NCBI RefSeq assembly: GCF_000016985.1
Contig: NC_009633.1
Span: 558,001 to 622,000, forward strand
Source: Alkaliphilus metalliredigens QYMF
Lineage (GTDB): Bacteria > Bacillota > Clostridia > Peptostreptococcales > Natronincolaceae
Direction: 5' to 3'
Length of the DNA stretch: 64,000 nt
In this document: positions 1 to 8,551 of the stretch, piece after piece
Layout of the letters: the number at the start of each line of letters is the position of its first letter
Position numbering within the stretch: position 1 is the first letter of the stretch
Notes under the pieces: generated by a model
What the model saw: only the letters and a program-made list of their open reading frames with translations
What the model was told of the DNA's origin: nothing
Databases searched by the model: none
Translations under genes and position numbers: made by a program

Positions 1-1028
1 TCATAGTTTTGAATAATCTCTTGCACATGATCGTTTCCAAAGCCTTCAATACATTGACTAAGAATGATGATCGTACCGCCATCCTTAACAGCTTCCTTTG
101 CATTAATCAGTGTTTTGGAGGTTTGATACAGGTTGATGTCCTTTGGATATCCACCGGCGCTTGCAATAACTAGATCCGCCTTTTCTTGAATTTCAACACC
201 GTCCATTTCTTGCACAACCTGACAGCCTGCCTCATGGGCTTTCACATAGTGGCCAGAGACAGCATGACAGATGCTTCCATCAGCTCCCACAATGACATTT
301 AGCATAAAGGAGGGATTGACAAAGCTTGAAGCCTCTAGCATATCCTCATGGAGGGGATTATCTACCCAGTTTCCACTCCTGACAAGGGGATTGCTTCCTT
401 CTCCAACATTGGGGCTAAGGGATAGGGCATGGTTAGTCATGATTGTATTGTAGCTACAGATTCCAGGAAGGACAGATTTTTTACCCCCTCCCCAGCCAGC
501 CAAAAGATGGAAGACAATGGCACCTGTTAAAACAATATGATCACATTCCATAGCTCGCTTATTAACTGAAACAGGTGTCCCAAAGCTTGTTGTTCCCAAG
601 TAAACTAAGTTTTCTTCATTCAAACAATCATGATCGATTATCTCACATCGAGAAGTTATATCTGCACCAAGTAACCAACTATGTTCTTCCTTTGTATGTC
701 CCCTATGGGAACCTGTAGAGGAGATAAATAAAATGTCCTCGTCTTTAATTCCTGCCTGGTTTAATTCCGCTACAATATATGGAATAAAGGTGCTCATTTT
801 TTGCCAAGCCCTGGTGATATCAGAAAAAACGATACATATTTTTTCACCTGGATGAACGATTTCTCTTAATTTGGGGGTTCCAACGGGTTTTTCTAAGGAA
901 TTAAGGATAATTTCTTCTTCAGTTCCATTTATGTTCATAGGATTATTTTTGATAATGCTGAGTAAATGCTCAGCGGGTATAGAAACATTTGTGGAACCAG
1001 TACCATATTTCATTTCAACAGTTTTCAT
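1..1028 (-). CDS. LarA-family nickel-pincer racemase/epimerase, C-terminus cut by window edge
   Basis: The minus-strand frame opens with ATG at 1028 behind GAGGGGGAG and runs off the left edge, giving about 342 residues of a family usually near 430. Seen in the translation: a DITRAWQKM segment, the GSHR motif, an IDHDC motif and a WGGGKKSVLPG segment. These match the substrate- and nickel-pincer-cofactor-binding motifs of lactate racemase LarA. The family interconverts D- and L-2-hydroxyacids; lactate is the best-known substrate, but malate and sugar-acid racemases belong to it too, so the substrate is open. A closely related complete paralog lies at 31113-32411. No larB, larC or larE cofactor gene is in the window. 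It is divergent from the YkvI-type gene, with a cre-like site between them. Confidence 0.88.
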   Translation of the reverse strand, partial: MKTVEMKYGTGSTNVSIPAEHLLSIIKNNPMNINGTEEEIILNSLEKPVGTPKLREIVHPGEKICIVFSDITRAWQKMSTFIPYIVAELNQAGIKDEDILFISSTGSHRGHTKEEHSWLLGADITSRCEIIDHDCLNEENLVYLGTTSFGTPVSVNKRAMECDHIVLTGAIVFHLLAGWGGGKKSVLPGICSYNTIMTNHALSLSPNVGEGSNPLVRSGNWVDNPLHEDMLEASSFVNPSFMLNVIVGADGSICHAVSGHYVKAHEAGCQVVQEMDGVEIQEKADLVIASAGGYPKDINLYQTSKTLINAKEAVKDGGTIIILSQCIEGFGNDHVQEIIQNY

Positions 1029-1283
1029 AGTAGACTCCCCCTCATATTTATTAATATTTATTAAAACCTGAAATTTCAGTTTAGTGGGTAATTGTTTTTC
1101 ATTATAAGTCTTCAAAATACAGATGTCAACTGTTATTTTTTTATATAAAATGTTCATTTGAAATGACTTAAAATTTATAAATATACAATAAAATTGTTTA
1201 ACAATAACAAACTAAAAAGTCTAACAATTCAGATAAATGGAGGAAGTAAGTCATATATAGAGCTAATAAGCTCAGAAGAAGAA

Positions 1284-1297
1284 TGGTTACGTTTTCC
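1284..1297 (-). promoter_or_regulatory. cre-like site between larA homolog and ykvI-type gene
   Basis: On the minus strand the 14-mer GGAAAACGTAACCA matches the CcpA consensus TGNAANCGNWNNCA at every defined position except the first. It lies in the 339-base divergent intergenic region (1029-1367), which otherwise shows no element I recognise beyond the two ribosome binding sites. Catabolite control of either neighbour is an inference. Confidence 0.35.
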
Positions 1298-1367
1298 TGA
1301 CATTTGTATTAAGCTCCCTTTAGATATATAATTCATGAAATCACTTTAAAAGAGGGGGTCGCCAAGA

Positions 1368-2537
1368 ATGAAAAGGAATCCGATGGATTTTATGCCAGCT
1401 TATTTTACCGTTGCATTTGTATGGTTTACGACACACTTTGGGGGAGGCTTTGCCTCTGGGAGGCAACTTGTTGAATTTTTTGTCCAATATGGATGGTATG
1501 CATTGTTTACACCGGTCATTGCCATTGCTATCAATGCCCTGGTATTTTACTATGCATGGGATTTTAGTGTGGCCCATCAAAAATTTCAATATCGAAGCTG
1601 GACTGATGCATTTTATAAGCCCTATGAAAGAGTATTTTCTAATCTTTATGATGTTGTATTTAACCTGGTTTTGGTTGTGGCAACTGCAGTAGCCTTTGCT
1701 ACAGGAGGAGCAACATTGGCTGACGTATTAGGGACACCCTATCTACTCAACACCCTTGTCATTGCAATAATTATGTTTATATTAACTATATATGGGGCAA
1801 ATATTGTTCGGGCAGCGGCTTCATGGATTGCAGTCATTGTCATTACAGGACTACTGTTTATCTATGGTAGCAATTTAGTTGTGACACTACCAAACCTAAT
1901 GACAGTGTTAAATGAGGCACCAGCACCAAGGGGGTTCTGGTACGCACTTTGGCAGTCAATAAAATATGCAGGCTTACAGGCTGCTTTACTAGGCGGATAT
2001 GTTGCAGTAACTGATGTATTGAAGAATAAGCAGGATGTAAAAAGAGCTGCAATTTGTGGGTTCATTTTAAATGCTGGGATTATGGTATTGGCTTCTGCGG
2101 TAGTTTTAAGTTACTATCCGACAATTATATCCGAGGCTGTACCGGTGGTTTTTATCATTAGAAATGGCTTTGGGGGTGTTGCTTTAGAGCTATTAGTATC
2201 ACTTCTGATATTCTTAGGGGTTATCTCCACCGGTGTCAATTTAATCTACGGAGGATCTAAAAGAATTGTCAGTGTTTGGGCAAAGCCTGAAGAAGGTGAA
2301 AAAAGCATCAAAAATAAACGTATTATCGCCTCAGGGATCTATGTATTTATTACTTGGTCTATTGCATTAATGGGATTGATCCCACTTGTTGCAATCGGGT
2401 ACAGCTATGTGGCTTATTTGGCTCTGCCGATTGTTGTGATTCCTGTACTATATAAGGGAATCACTAAACGGGGAGGAGAGAAAGGGAAATCAAATGAATT
2501 AGATGCAATGACAGCTGCTGATGGACCTAAGGCATAG
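1368..2537 (+). CDS. YkvI-type integral membrane protein (APC-like fold)
   Basis: This 389-residue protein starts at ATG 1368 behind AGAGGGGG. About ten to eleven hydrophobic segments span the whole length, and the N-terminus contains a THFGGGFASGRQ motif. The Gly-rich first helix and overall layout resemble the YkvI family of uncharacterised bacterial membrane proteins, distant relatives of sodium- or proton-coupled amino-acid transporters. The last 40 residues are hydrophilic and charged. It is transcribed alone, divergently from the LarA homolog, and ends near a hairpin. The substrate is unknown. Its position next to a 2-hydroxyacid racemase makes a small organic or amino acid conceivable, but this is only a contextual guess. 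Confidence 0.75.
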   Translation: MKRNPMDFMPAYFTVAFVWFTTHFGGGFASGRQLVEFFVQYGWYALFTPVIAIAINALVFYYAWDFSVAHQKFQYRSWTDAFYKPYERVFSNLYDVVFNLVLVVATAVAFATGGATLADVLGTPYLLNTLVIAIIMFILTIYGANIVRAAASWIAVIVITGLLFIYGSNLVVTLPNLMTVLNEAPAPRGFWYALWQSIKYAGLQAALLGGYVAVTDVLKNKQDVKRAAICGFILNAGIMVLASAVVLSYYPTIISEAVPVVFIIRNGFGGVALELLVSLLIFLGVISTGVNLIYGGSKRIVSVWAKPEEGEKSIKNKRIIASGIYVFITWSIALMGLIPLVAIGYSYVAYLALPIVVIPVLYKGITKRGGEKGKSNELDAMTAADGPKA

Positions 2538-2596
2538 TAATTCAGTTGGATCTAACTAAATAGAGATTTACAAAATGTAGTGTTGGCAGAATTTAA

Positions 2597-2632
2597 AAGC
2601 CCTTTGGAGGATGAGGATCCTTCAAAGGGCTT
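2597..2632. terminator. Stem-loop, probable terminator of the ykvI-type gene
   Basis: Arms AAGCCCTTTGGAGGAT and ATCCTTCAAAGGGCTT pair along 16 positions with one G-U and a 4-nt loop, 60 bases after the stop at 2537. The following bases are T-rich rather than a clean T-run. Confidence 0.6.
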
Positions 2633-2642
2633 AATTTGGTCT

Positions 2643-2672
2643 ATACTCTCTACCATGGATGGTAGAGAGTAT
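2643..2672. terminator. Perfect 14-bp stem-loop at the end of the threonine dehydratase gene
   Basis: Arms ATACTCTCTACCAT and ATGGTAGAGAGTAT are perfectly complementary with a 2-nt centre. The element sits 18 bases past the minus-strand dehydratase stop. It lacks a T-run on either strand, so it may be a 3'-end stabiliser or a factor site instead of an intrinsic terminator. Confidence 0.45.
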
Positions 2673-2689
2673 GTTGCCGGTTCTATGTA

Positions 2690-3643
2690 TTATTCTGTTA
2701 GTAGTCGTTTCATCAAGGCTGGATCAAGGTTTCCTCCTGTGATGACAATGGCGACATTCTTGCCTTCAAACAATTCTTGCCGGAGCATAATCGCAGCCAC
2801 ACCTGTGGCACTGGAGGGCTCTGCCACTACCTTTTCTTCGGTTAAGAGCATTGCAGTGGCTTGTTTGATTGTTACTTCATCTACTACGATAATGTCATCA
2901 ATGCATTGTGCTGCCATTTTGTAGGGAATCTCACCAACCCCTCCAACTAAGGCATCACATAGGCTTTCTTCTGAGGGATATTCTAAGTAGCAGGTTTTAT
3001 CTTCTAAGGATTTCACCATGGCAGGACAGGCAGTTGGCTGCACCCCGATCACCTGAATGTTGGGGTTGATATGTTTGGCTGCAATACTGATGCCTGTAAT
3101 AATGCCACCGCCACCGATGGGAACAACAATAACATCGATGTCAGGGTTTTGTTCTAGAATTTCCAATCCAATGGTTCCTTGGCCTGCGATCACCATTGTA
3201 TCTGAACAGGAGTCAATAAAGGTTAACTTTTCTTCTTGGATGATCTCCATGGCAATTTTGTGGGTTTCATCATAATGACGCCCTACTTGGACAACCTCGG
3301 CACCATAATAGTTAATTTTTTTAACCTTGGCTAGGGGCGTTGTTTCTGGAACAAATATTTTGACTCTTTGTATGTCTAGCAAGCTAGAGGCATAGCTCAT
3401 ACCAGCTCCATGGTTACCGGATGAAATGGTAGTGACTCCTTTTTTCTTTTCTTCATTGGTTAATGAGGTCATTTTACTTAATACACCCCTGGTTTTAAAG
3501 GATTTCATTTTTTGCTGACACTCTAACTTTAAATAAATCTTCATTGTCTTAGTACTCAAACCCATAGAAAAATCTAAGGGTGTGACCGTAATGTAATCTT
3601 GAATACGTTCTCTGGCATTTAGTATATCTTGTACACTGATCAT
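2690..3643 (-). CDS. Threonine/serine ammonia-lyase (PLP fold type II)
   Basis: The 317-residue product starts at ATG 3643 behind AGGGGGAATC. It has the fold-type-II PLP signature: SFKTRG near residue 50 supplies the Schiff-base lysine, SSGNHGAG binds the substrate carboxylate, and a glycine-rich PIGGGGIITG loop holds the PLP phosphate. There is no C-terminal ACT domain, which argues for a catabolic (TdcB-like) rather than an isoleucine-regulated biosynthetic enzyme. The expected reaction is L-threonine to 2-oxobutyrate plus ammonia, or L-serine to pyruvate. Serine racemase and hydroxyaspartate dehydratase share the fold and cannot be excluded. It appears monocistronic. Confidence 0.85.
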   Translation of the reverse strand: MISVQDILNARERIQDYITVTPLDFSMGLSTKTMKIYLKLECQQKMKSFKTRGVLSKMTSLTNEEKKKGVTTISSGNHGAGMSYASSLLDIQRVKIFVPETTPLAKVKKINYYGAEVVQVGRHYDETHKIAMEIIQEEKLTFIDSCSDTMVIAGQGTIGLEILEQNPDIDVIVVPIGGGGIITGISIAAKHINPNIQVIGVQPTACPAMVKSLEDKTCYLEYPSEESLCDALVGGVGEIPYKMAAQCIDDIIVVDEVTIKQATAMLLTEEKVVAEPSSATGVAAIMLRQELFEGKNVAIVITGGNLDPALMKRLLTE

Positions 3644-3744
3644 TATGATTCCCCCTAAAATAGTAGATAAAATTTCGTAAAAGGATATATATGAGTGAAT
3701 TATATCTAATTCTTAGAGAGCTGACAAGGGCTTCATAAGCAATG

Positions 3745-3771
3745 AAAAAGGCTCCTGTTAAGGAGCCTTTT
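3745..3771 (-). terminator. Intrinsic terminator of the LysM gene
   Basis: On the minus strand AAAAGGCTCC and GGAGCCTTTTT form a stem around a 6-nt loop, starting 14 bases after the LysM gene's stop codon at 3785 and ending in a T-run. Confidence 0.8.
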
Positions 3772-3784
3772 GATTCTACTAGAA

Positions 3785-4747
3785 TCATGGTAGTGGAATA
3801 CAAATGATTTGCCCAATGATCAAGTTCTGTGGATCAACATTTGGATTCGCTCTTCTAATGGCTTCTACAGTGGTATTGTATTGTATAGCAAGATTATAGA
3901 AGCTGTCTCTGAGTTCTATCGTATGTGGAGCTGTTCCCGTAGGACAAGTAGGCGATGGTGGTGTAGTGACTGGAATACAAATTCTTTGGCCGACTTGCAG
4001 GTTATCTGGATTAACATTTGGATTTGCTCTTCTAATGGCGTCTACGGTCGTGTTGTACTGTATAGCAAGATTATAGAATGTATCTCCTGCTACAATGGTA
4101 TGAGGTGTTGTTCCTGTAGGACAAGTAGGTGATGGCGGTGTCGGTGGTACCGGTGGTGCCGTACAATCTACACCAAGTCCAGTCCATGTTCGAGGACCTA
4201 CAATGCCATCGGCAACGATATTCAAGTCCCTCTGGAAAGCGATGACTGCTAATTGTGTTCTAGTTCCAAAGATGCCATCAATGGGTCCTGGGTCATAGCC
4301 ATTATCCCTTAAAAGTCGCTGAAGTCGTTCCACATCAGGGCCTCTACTTCCAACTCTCAAAGTAGGGCATGCAGTAGTGGGTGGTGGTGTGTTTCTGGGT
4401 ACACAAATGACTTGCCCAACCATCAACCTGTCTGGGTTGACTCCAGGGTTAGCTGTTAGCAGTGCATCTAGTGGAATGTTGTTGGTTGTAGCTATGGAAT
4501 AAAAAGTATCTCCAGCCCTAATGGTATAAGGGACTGTTCCCACGGGGCAGCCAGTTGATGGTGGTGTGCTGATTGGTATACAAATCCTCTGCCCAACCAT
4601 CAATCTATCTGGGTTGACTCCGGGGTTAGCCGCTAGCAAAACATCTAGGGAGATATTATAAGCTCTGGCTATGGCATAAAAGGTATCGCCAGATTGAATG
4701 GTGTAAGAGATTGTTCCGGTGGGGCACGGTGCTTGACTATAGTACAT
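3785..4747 (-). CDS. Four-LysM protein with a central peptidoglycan-binding domain
   Basis: The 320-residue protein starts at ATG 4747 behind GAGGAGGG. Order of domains: LysM 1 (about 13-58), LysM 2 (about 72-114), a PG_binding_1-type domain (about 130-192, with the GIFGTRTQLAVIAFQRD stretch), a Pro/Thr linker, LysM 3 (about 216-262) and LysM 4 (about 273-319). Each LysM opens with a Cys-Pro pair and closes with an Ile-Cys-Ile/Val-Pro tail, so every repeat is bracketed by cysteines. No catalytic domain and no signal peptide or membrane anchor are visible. Family knowledge suggests a cell-wall or spore-coat/cortex binding protein. The missing export signal favours assembly onto the forespore from the mother cell, but that is inference. 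Confidence 0.85.
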   Translation of the reverse strand: MYYSQAPCPTGTISYTIQSGDTFYAIARAYNISLDVLLAANPGVNPDRLMVGQRICIPISTPPSTGCPVGTVPYTIRAGDTFYSIATTNNIPLDALLTANPGVNPDRLMVGQVICVPRNTPPPTTACPTLRVGSRGPDVERLQRLLRDNGYDPGPIDGIFGTRTQLAVIAFQRDLNIVADGIVGPRTWTGLGVDCTAPPVPPTPPSPTCPTGTTPHTIVAGDTFYNLAIQYNTTVDAIRRANPNVNPDNLQVGQRICIPVTTPPSPTCPTGTAPHTIELRDSFYNLAIQYNTTVEAIRRANPNVDPQNLIIGQIICIPLP

Positions 4748-4777
4748 AATTTAACCCTCCTCTTAAAATGATGTGAT

Positions 4778-4801
4778 GTATACTATGACATGATAGTATA
4801 C
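4778..4801. promoter_or_regulatory. 24-bp dyad upstream of the LysM gene
   Basis: Arms GTATACTAT and ATAGTATAC flank a 6-bp centre, 31 bases upstream of the LysM start. The minus strand also reads CATAGTATA, which resembles the -10 pattern CATANNNTA of the late sporulation sigma factors, but I see no convincing -35. It is either an operator or part of a promoter. The rest of 4802-5102 shows nothing else I can name apart from the nucleotidase ribosome binding site. Confidence 0.35.
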
Positions 4802-5102
4802 TACATTCTATTCTAGTAGAGGAAAGAGGTTCGATAAAGTTTAGAAGATTACTGGTATGAAAATAGGTATTTTTAGTGGCAGGCTGAATAGAATTAATAT
4901 CATAGAAGGCTTGGCAACTATTTAGTCCAAATAAAGGGAAATAAGTAAGAAAAACAAGCCACAAAGAATAGGATCAATTAGGAAAACGTGTAAAATAATT
5001 ACATTGCATTAAAGGGTTTATCTATCATTTACCGAAATATAAGAGAGGGTAGTATTTTTACTTATTTTACTTTATTTCAAAAAAAAAGAATGGGGGAAGA
5101 AA

Positions 5103-7271
5103 ATGTTACAAAAAGGAAAACGCACATGTAAAAAGGCTTTTAGCAGAACGACGATCATGGTATTGGCTTTTGTTCTAATTTTTGCATTAGTTGCTGTTCC
5201 ACAGGTTAGTGCAGCGGAAAAAGTTGTTCATGAACTGGTTATTATGGGGACCACTGACATCCACTCCTACATCATGCCCTATGATTATCTAAAGGATGCA
5301 GAGGCTCCAAAGATTGGATTATCAAAAACGGCCACACTGGTGGATCAAAAAAGAGTACAACATGCCAACACACTTCTTTTTGATGCTGGAGATGCCATTC
5401 AAGGAAGCATGCTAGCGTATTTAGAGGCCGTAGTGGAACCACTGAAAGAGGGGGAAGTTCACTCTACTATTAACGCCATGAATATCATGGAGTATGATGG
5501 GGCTGTAATCGGAAATCATGAGTTTGATTTTGGCTTAGATTTTTTACAACGTGCACATGAAGATGCACAATTCCCTATTGTTAGTGCAAATATTTACAAA
5601 GTAGGCACTGATGAAACCTATTTTACTCCCTATGTTATTCTTGACAGAGAAGTAGATGGAAAGGCAATTAAAGTAGGTGTAATTGGTTTTGTACCTCCTC
5701 AAGTTACTACATGGAGCAAGCTACACCTAGAGGGTAAGGTAGAAGCACGAGAAATCGTTGAAACTGCTGAAAAGTTTATTCCTATGATGAGGGAAGACGG
5801 AGCAGACTTAATCATTGCAGTAGGACATACTGGTATTGATATATCTGAAAACGCCAGTGAGAATGTAGGATACCAGTTGAGTCAGGTTGAAGGTATTGAT
5901 GCAATGATCCTAGGACATCAGCATAGACTGTTTCCTAGTGAAACCTATGCTGACATGGAAGGAATTGATGTTGAAAAAGGACTGATCAACGGGGTTCCAA
6001 CTATTATGCCAGGATCCTGGGGAAATCACTTAGGATTAATTAAACTAGAGCTTGTTCATCGTGATGGTGTTTGGGAAGTAATAGATTCTCAATCGATTGT
6101 TGAAGGCGTGGAAGAGGTAGAAGCAAAACCGAGTATTGTTGAATTTGTTAAGGAAAGACATACAGCAACAATTGAATATGTAAATGGTGCTGTAGGTAGA
6201 ACAGTTGCAAACTTAAACACCTTCTTTGGTCGTGTTATGGATAACAAGGTAACGAAGCTTGTTAATGATGCACAACTTTGGTATGCAAATAACTTCTTTA
6301 AAGGAACAGAGTATGAGGATGCTAATTTGATTTCTTCAACAGCACCTTTTAAAATGGGACGCCAAGGGCCAACCTACTTTACAAATGTTGAAGCTGGTGG
6401 AATCGCAATTAAGGATGTAGCGGATATTTATATTTATGACAATACACTTCACGTTGTTAAAGTGAATGGAGAAGAATTACTTCAGTGGATTGAAACAGCC
6501 GCTGATAACTTTGAACAAATTGATCCAAGTAAGACGGAGGATCAGGTGTTGTTGGATTATGCTTTTGCAGGATACAACTTCGATGTATTTACAGATATTG
6601 AGTATCAAATCGATGTCACACAGCCTTCTGGTAGCCGAGTGGTTAATTTAAGCTATGAGGGAGAACCTGTAACAGCAGAAATGGAATTTGTTGTTGTCAC
6701 AAACAACTATAGAGCCACTGGTGGTGGAGACCATTTAAAGGGCGCTGAGATCATATTGTCGTCAACAGATGAAAACCGTAACATTATTATTGATTATATT
6801 AGAGAAATGGGAGAAGCTGACCCACAGGAAGAAAATAATTGGTCTATTTTACCGATTGAAACTGCGGGAAGACTTATCTTTAGAAGTTCACTTTTAGGTA
6901 AGGATTATATCGAGAGTGAAGGATTAACAAATGTAAGCTATATTGGTGAAGAAGAGGGTTGGGGACTATACACCTATAACTTCCCGCCTGTAGTAGCTAC
7001 TGAGGAAGTAATAGAACCTGAAGTGATTCAAGAAGAAGTGGTAGAGGTAGAAGTAACAATACCCGAAGTTGTACAGGAAGTTGTAGAGGAGAGTGCGACA
7101 CTGTCTGAAACAGCAAGGGTTCATGTTGTTCAATCTGGAGATAACCTATGGAACATTGCAAGAAAGCACTATGGTAGTGGAACCTATTATTATCAAATTC
7201 TTGAGGTAAATCAAGAAATAATTAATCAAGCGGCATTAATTTATCCAGGTCAACAATTAATGCTTCCATAG
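5103..7271 (+). CDS. Secreted 2',3'-cyclic nucleotide phosphodiesterase / 3'(5')-nucleotidase with C-terminal LysM
   Basis: The 722-residue precursor has a signal peptide (basic start, hydrophobic stretch about 17-35, cleavage near VSAAEK). A calcineurin-like metallophosphatase domain follows, with MGTTDIHSY, GDAIQGS, GNHEFDFG, GHTG and GHQH as dinuclear metal-ligand motifs. Then comes the 5'-nucleotidase C-terminal substrate domain (about 370-600). A Glu/Val-rich linker (about 635-670) leads to a single LysM (about 673-722). This is the CpdB/YfkN layout, which releases phosphate and nucleosides from extracellular nucleotides. Many Gram-positive relatives use an LPXTG anchor; here the LysM should attach the enzyme non-covalently to peptidoglycan. 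Start ATG 5103 follows GGGGGAAG. Confidence 0.9.
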   Translation: MLQKGKRTCKKAFSRTTIMVLAFVLIFALVAVPQVSAAEKVVHELVIMGTTDIHSYIMPYDYLKDAEAPKIGLSKTATLVDQKRVQHANTLLFDAGDAIQGSMLAYLEAVVEPLKEGEVHSTINAMNIMEYDGAVIGNHEFDFGLDFLQRAHEDAQFPIVSANIYKVGTDETYFTPYVILDREVDGKAIKVGVIGFVPPQVTTWSKLHLEGKVEAREIVETAEKFIPMMREDGADLIIAVGHTGIDISENASENVGYQLSQVEGIDAMILGHQHRLFPSETYADMEGIDVEKGLINGVPTIMPGSWGNHLGLIKLELVHRDGVWEVIDSQSIVEGVEEVEAKPSIVEFVKERHTATIEYVNGAVGRTVANLNTFFGRVMDNKVTKLVNDAQLWYANNFFKGTEYEDANLISSTAPFKMGRQGPTYFTNVEAGGIAIKDVADIYIYDNTLHVVKVNGEELLQWIETAADNFEQIDPSKTEDQVLLDYAFAGYNFDVFTDIEYQIDVTQPSGSRVVNLSYEGEPVTAEMEFVVVTNNYRATGGGDHLKGAEIILSSTDENRNIIIDYIREMGEADPQEENNWSILPIETAGRLIFRSSLLGKDYIESEGLTNVSYIGEEEGWGLYTYNFPPVVATEEVIEPEVIQEEVVEVEVTIPEVVQEVVEESATLSETARVHVVQSGDNLWNIARKHYGSGTYYYQILEVNQEIINQAALIYPGQQLMLP

Positions 7272-7295
7272 TATGAATCATTTAATAGAATGCAG

Positions 7296-7328
7296 AAAAA
7301 GAGCATATCGTTATGATATGCTCTTTTT
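7296..7328. terminator. Bidirectional intrinsic terminator
   Basis: GAGCATATC and GATATGCTC pair around a 5-nt loop, flanked by A5 on the left and T5 on the right. It lies between the convergent nucleotidase (stop 7271) and YibE/F (stop 7341) genes and can serve both. Confidence 0.9.
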
Positions 7329-7340
7329 CGTTGTGAGAAC

Positions 7341-8498
7341 TTAAACCTTGTTTTTAATGGGTTTCTTTTGCTGTAAAGCAGGACTGTTATAAAGAAAGCC
7401 TGCCGCAATGGCAGTCAATGGAATTGCATAAATCAATCCAATACTACCAGATAAGATTCGGATGACCTCTGTGGCAATGGGCTCCACACTCATAATACGG
7501 GATAAGGGCACATCATAAGCACTTAAGACCAGCAGTAGATGCATAGAAGCACCTGTATAGGCTAGGATCAAGGTGTTTGACATGGTTCCCATAATATCCC
7601 TTCCTATATTTAATCCTGAACCGATGAGTTCCTTTGTGGTAAGTGAGGGGTTGGCTCGACTGATCTCATCCATGCTAGAAGAGATAGACATACCAACATC
7701 TAATACAGCACCCATGGCCCCGATGATCATACCAGAAAAAAGGAGTCCTTGAAAATTAAATCTGGTTCCCTGGGGAAGATACATCAGGGTTTGTGCCTCA
7801 TTATTTGATAGACCAGTTAGCCTTGTTAAGGAGGTCATGGTTGAAGCAAGAATACCAGCTATAATCACGCCTCCTATGGTACCGATAATGGCTGCATAGG
7901 TTTTTCTGTTGAAGCCGCTGATGATAATGAGGGTACTAGAAACAATAATTGACGCAATGACGATGGTGACGATGGTTGGATTAAAACCCTCAAGAATAAG
8001 GGGAAGAAGTACTTTAATGACTAGTAGACCCGTAATGCATAGGGTAATAATGGCCTTAGCTCCTTTTTTTCCACCGATCAGCAGTAGAGAAAAAATAAAA
8101 AAGAGGGTTAAATACATGAGGTAATGATCCCTTGTTACTTCTCTTATGTAGGCTCTGGACATTTCACCATTGGTAGACTCTATCCATAGTAGGACCCGAT
8201 CTCCTTCTTGGTAGTAGAAGTCTCTGGCCATGTTTCCTGATAGGGTGTGATCGATGGTGATTTCACTATCCCTAAACTCTCCTTGGGTGACTTGTACTAA
8301 TACGGATTGCACATCTGTTGTGAAACTACCGTGTTTTTCCTCATCAACCTCCGGAGTTTCAATACTTATAATACGACCTCTAACAACCTCAGATAAAGGT
8401 TGGAGGGGGGCGTCTGTATTAGCCCAGCTGACCATAGGAGTAGAGAGAAAAAAGATGATGACAAAGAATATCGTAAAAAACTGTTTTAAAGATCTCAT
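7341..8498 (-). CDS. YibE/F-family membrane protein
   Basis: The 385-residue protein begins with a signal-like hydrophobic stretch (about 8-26). An extracytoplasmic domain of roughly 100 residues follows, with a segment reading RGRIISIETPEVDEE, and then about seven to eight membrane helices from residue 130 onward. The final 15 residues are Lys-rich and cytoplasmic. This is the YibE/F family, for which no transport or catalytic role is firmly established. It is monocistronic, with start ATG 8498 behind AAGGAGGAC. The N-terminal ectodomain may be an OB-like sensor or binding module, but nothing in the sequence fixes a ligand. Confidence 0.8.
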   Translation of the reverse strand: MRSLKQFFTIFFVIIFFLSTPMVSWANTDAPLQPLSEVVRGRIISIETPEVDEEKHGSFTTDVQSVLVQVTQGEFRDSEITIDHTLSGNMARDFYYQEGDRVLLWIESTNGEMSRAYIREVTRDHYLMYLTLFFIFSLLLIGGKKGAKAIITLCITGLLVIKVLLPLILEGFNPTIVTIVIASIIVSSTLIIISGFNRKTYAAIIGTIGGVIIAGILASTMTSLTRLTGLSNNEAQTLMYLPQGTRFNFQGLLFSGMIIGAMGAVLDVGMSISSSMDEISRANPSLTTKELIGSGLNIGRDIMGTMSNTLILAYTGASMHLLLVLSAYDVPLSRIMSVEPIATEVIRILSGSIGLIYAIPLTAIAAGFLYNSPALQQKKPIKNKV

Positions 8499-8551
8499 AG
8501 CTGTCCTCCTTAGATTAAAAAATGAACTGAAACCATATTATTTAGCTTATA

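Noticed and set aside
2643-2672. Insertion-sequence terminal inverted repeat
   Set aside because: The perfect dyad is a compact hairpin with a 2-nt centre, and no transposase or second distant copy was seen.
3809-4132. 107-codon plus-strand frame opposite the LysM protein
   Set aside because: It is the antisense shadow of repeated LysM codons; its own internal repetition simply mirrors the repeats.
7909-8124. Plus-strand frame inside the YibE/F gene
   Set aside because: Antisense to a well-supported membrane protein; low-complexity composition and no ribosome binding site.
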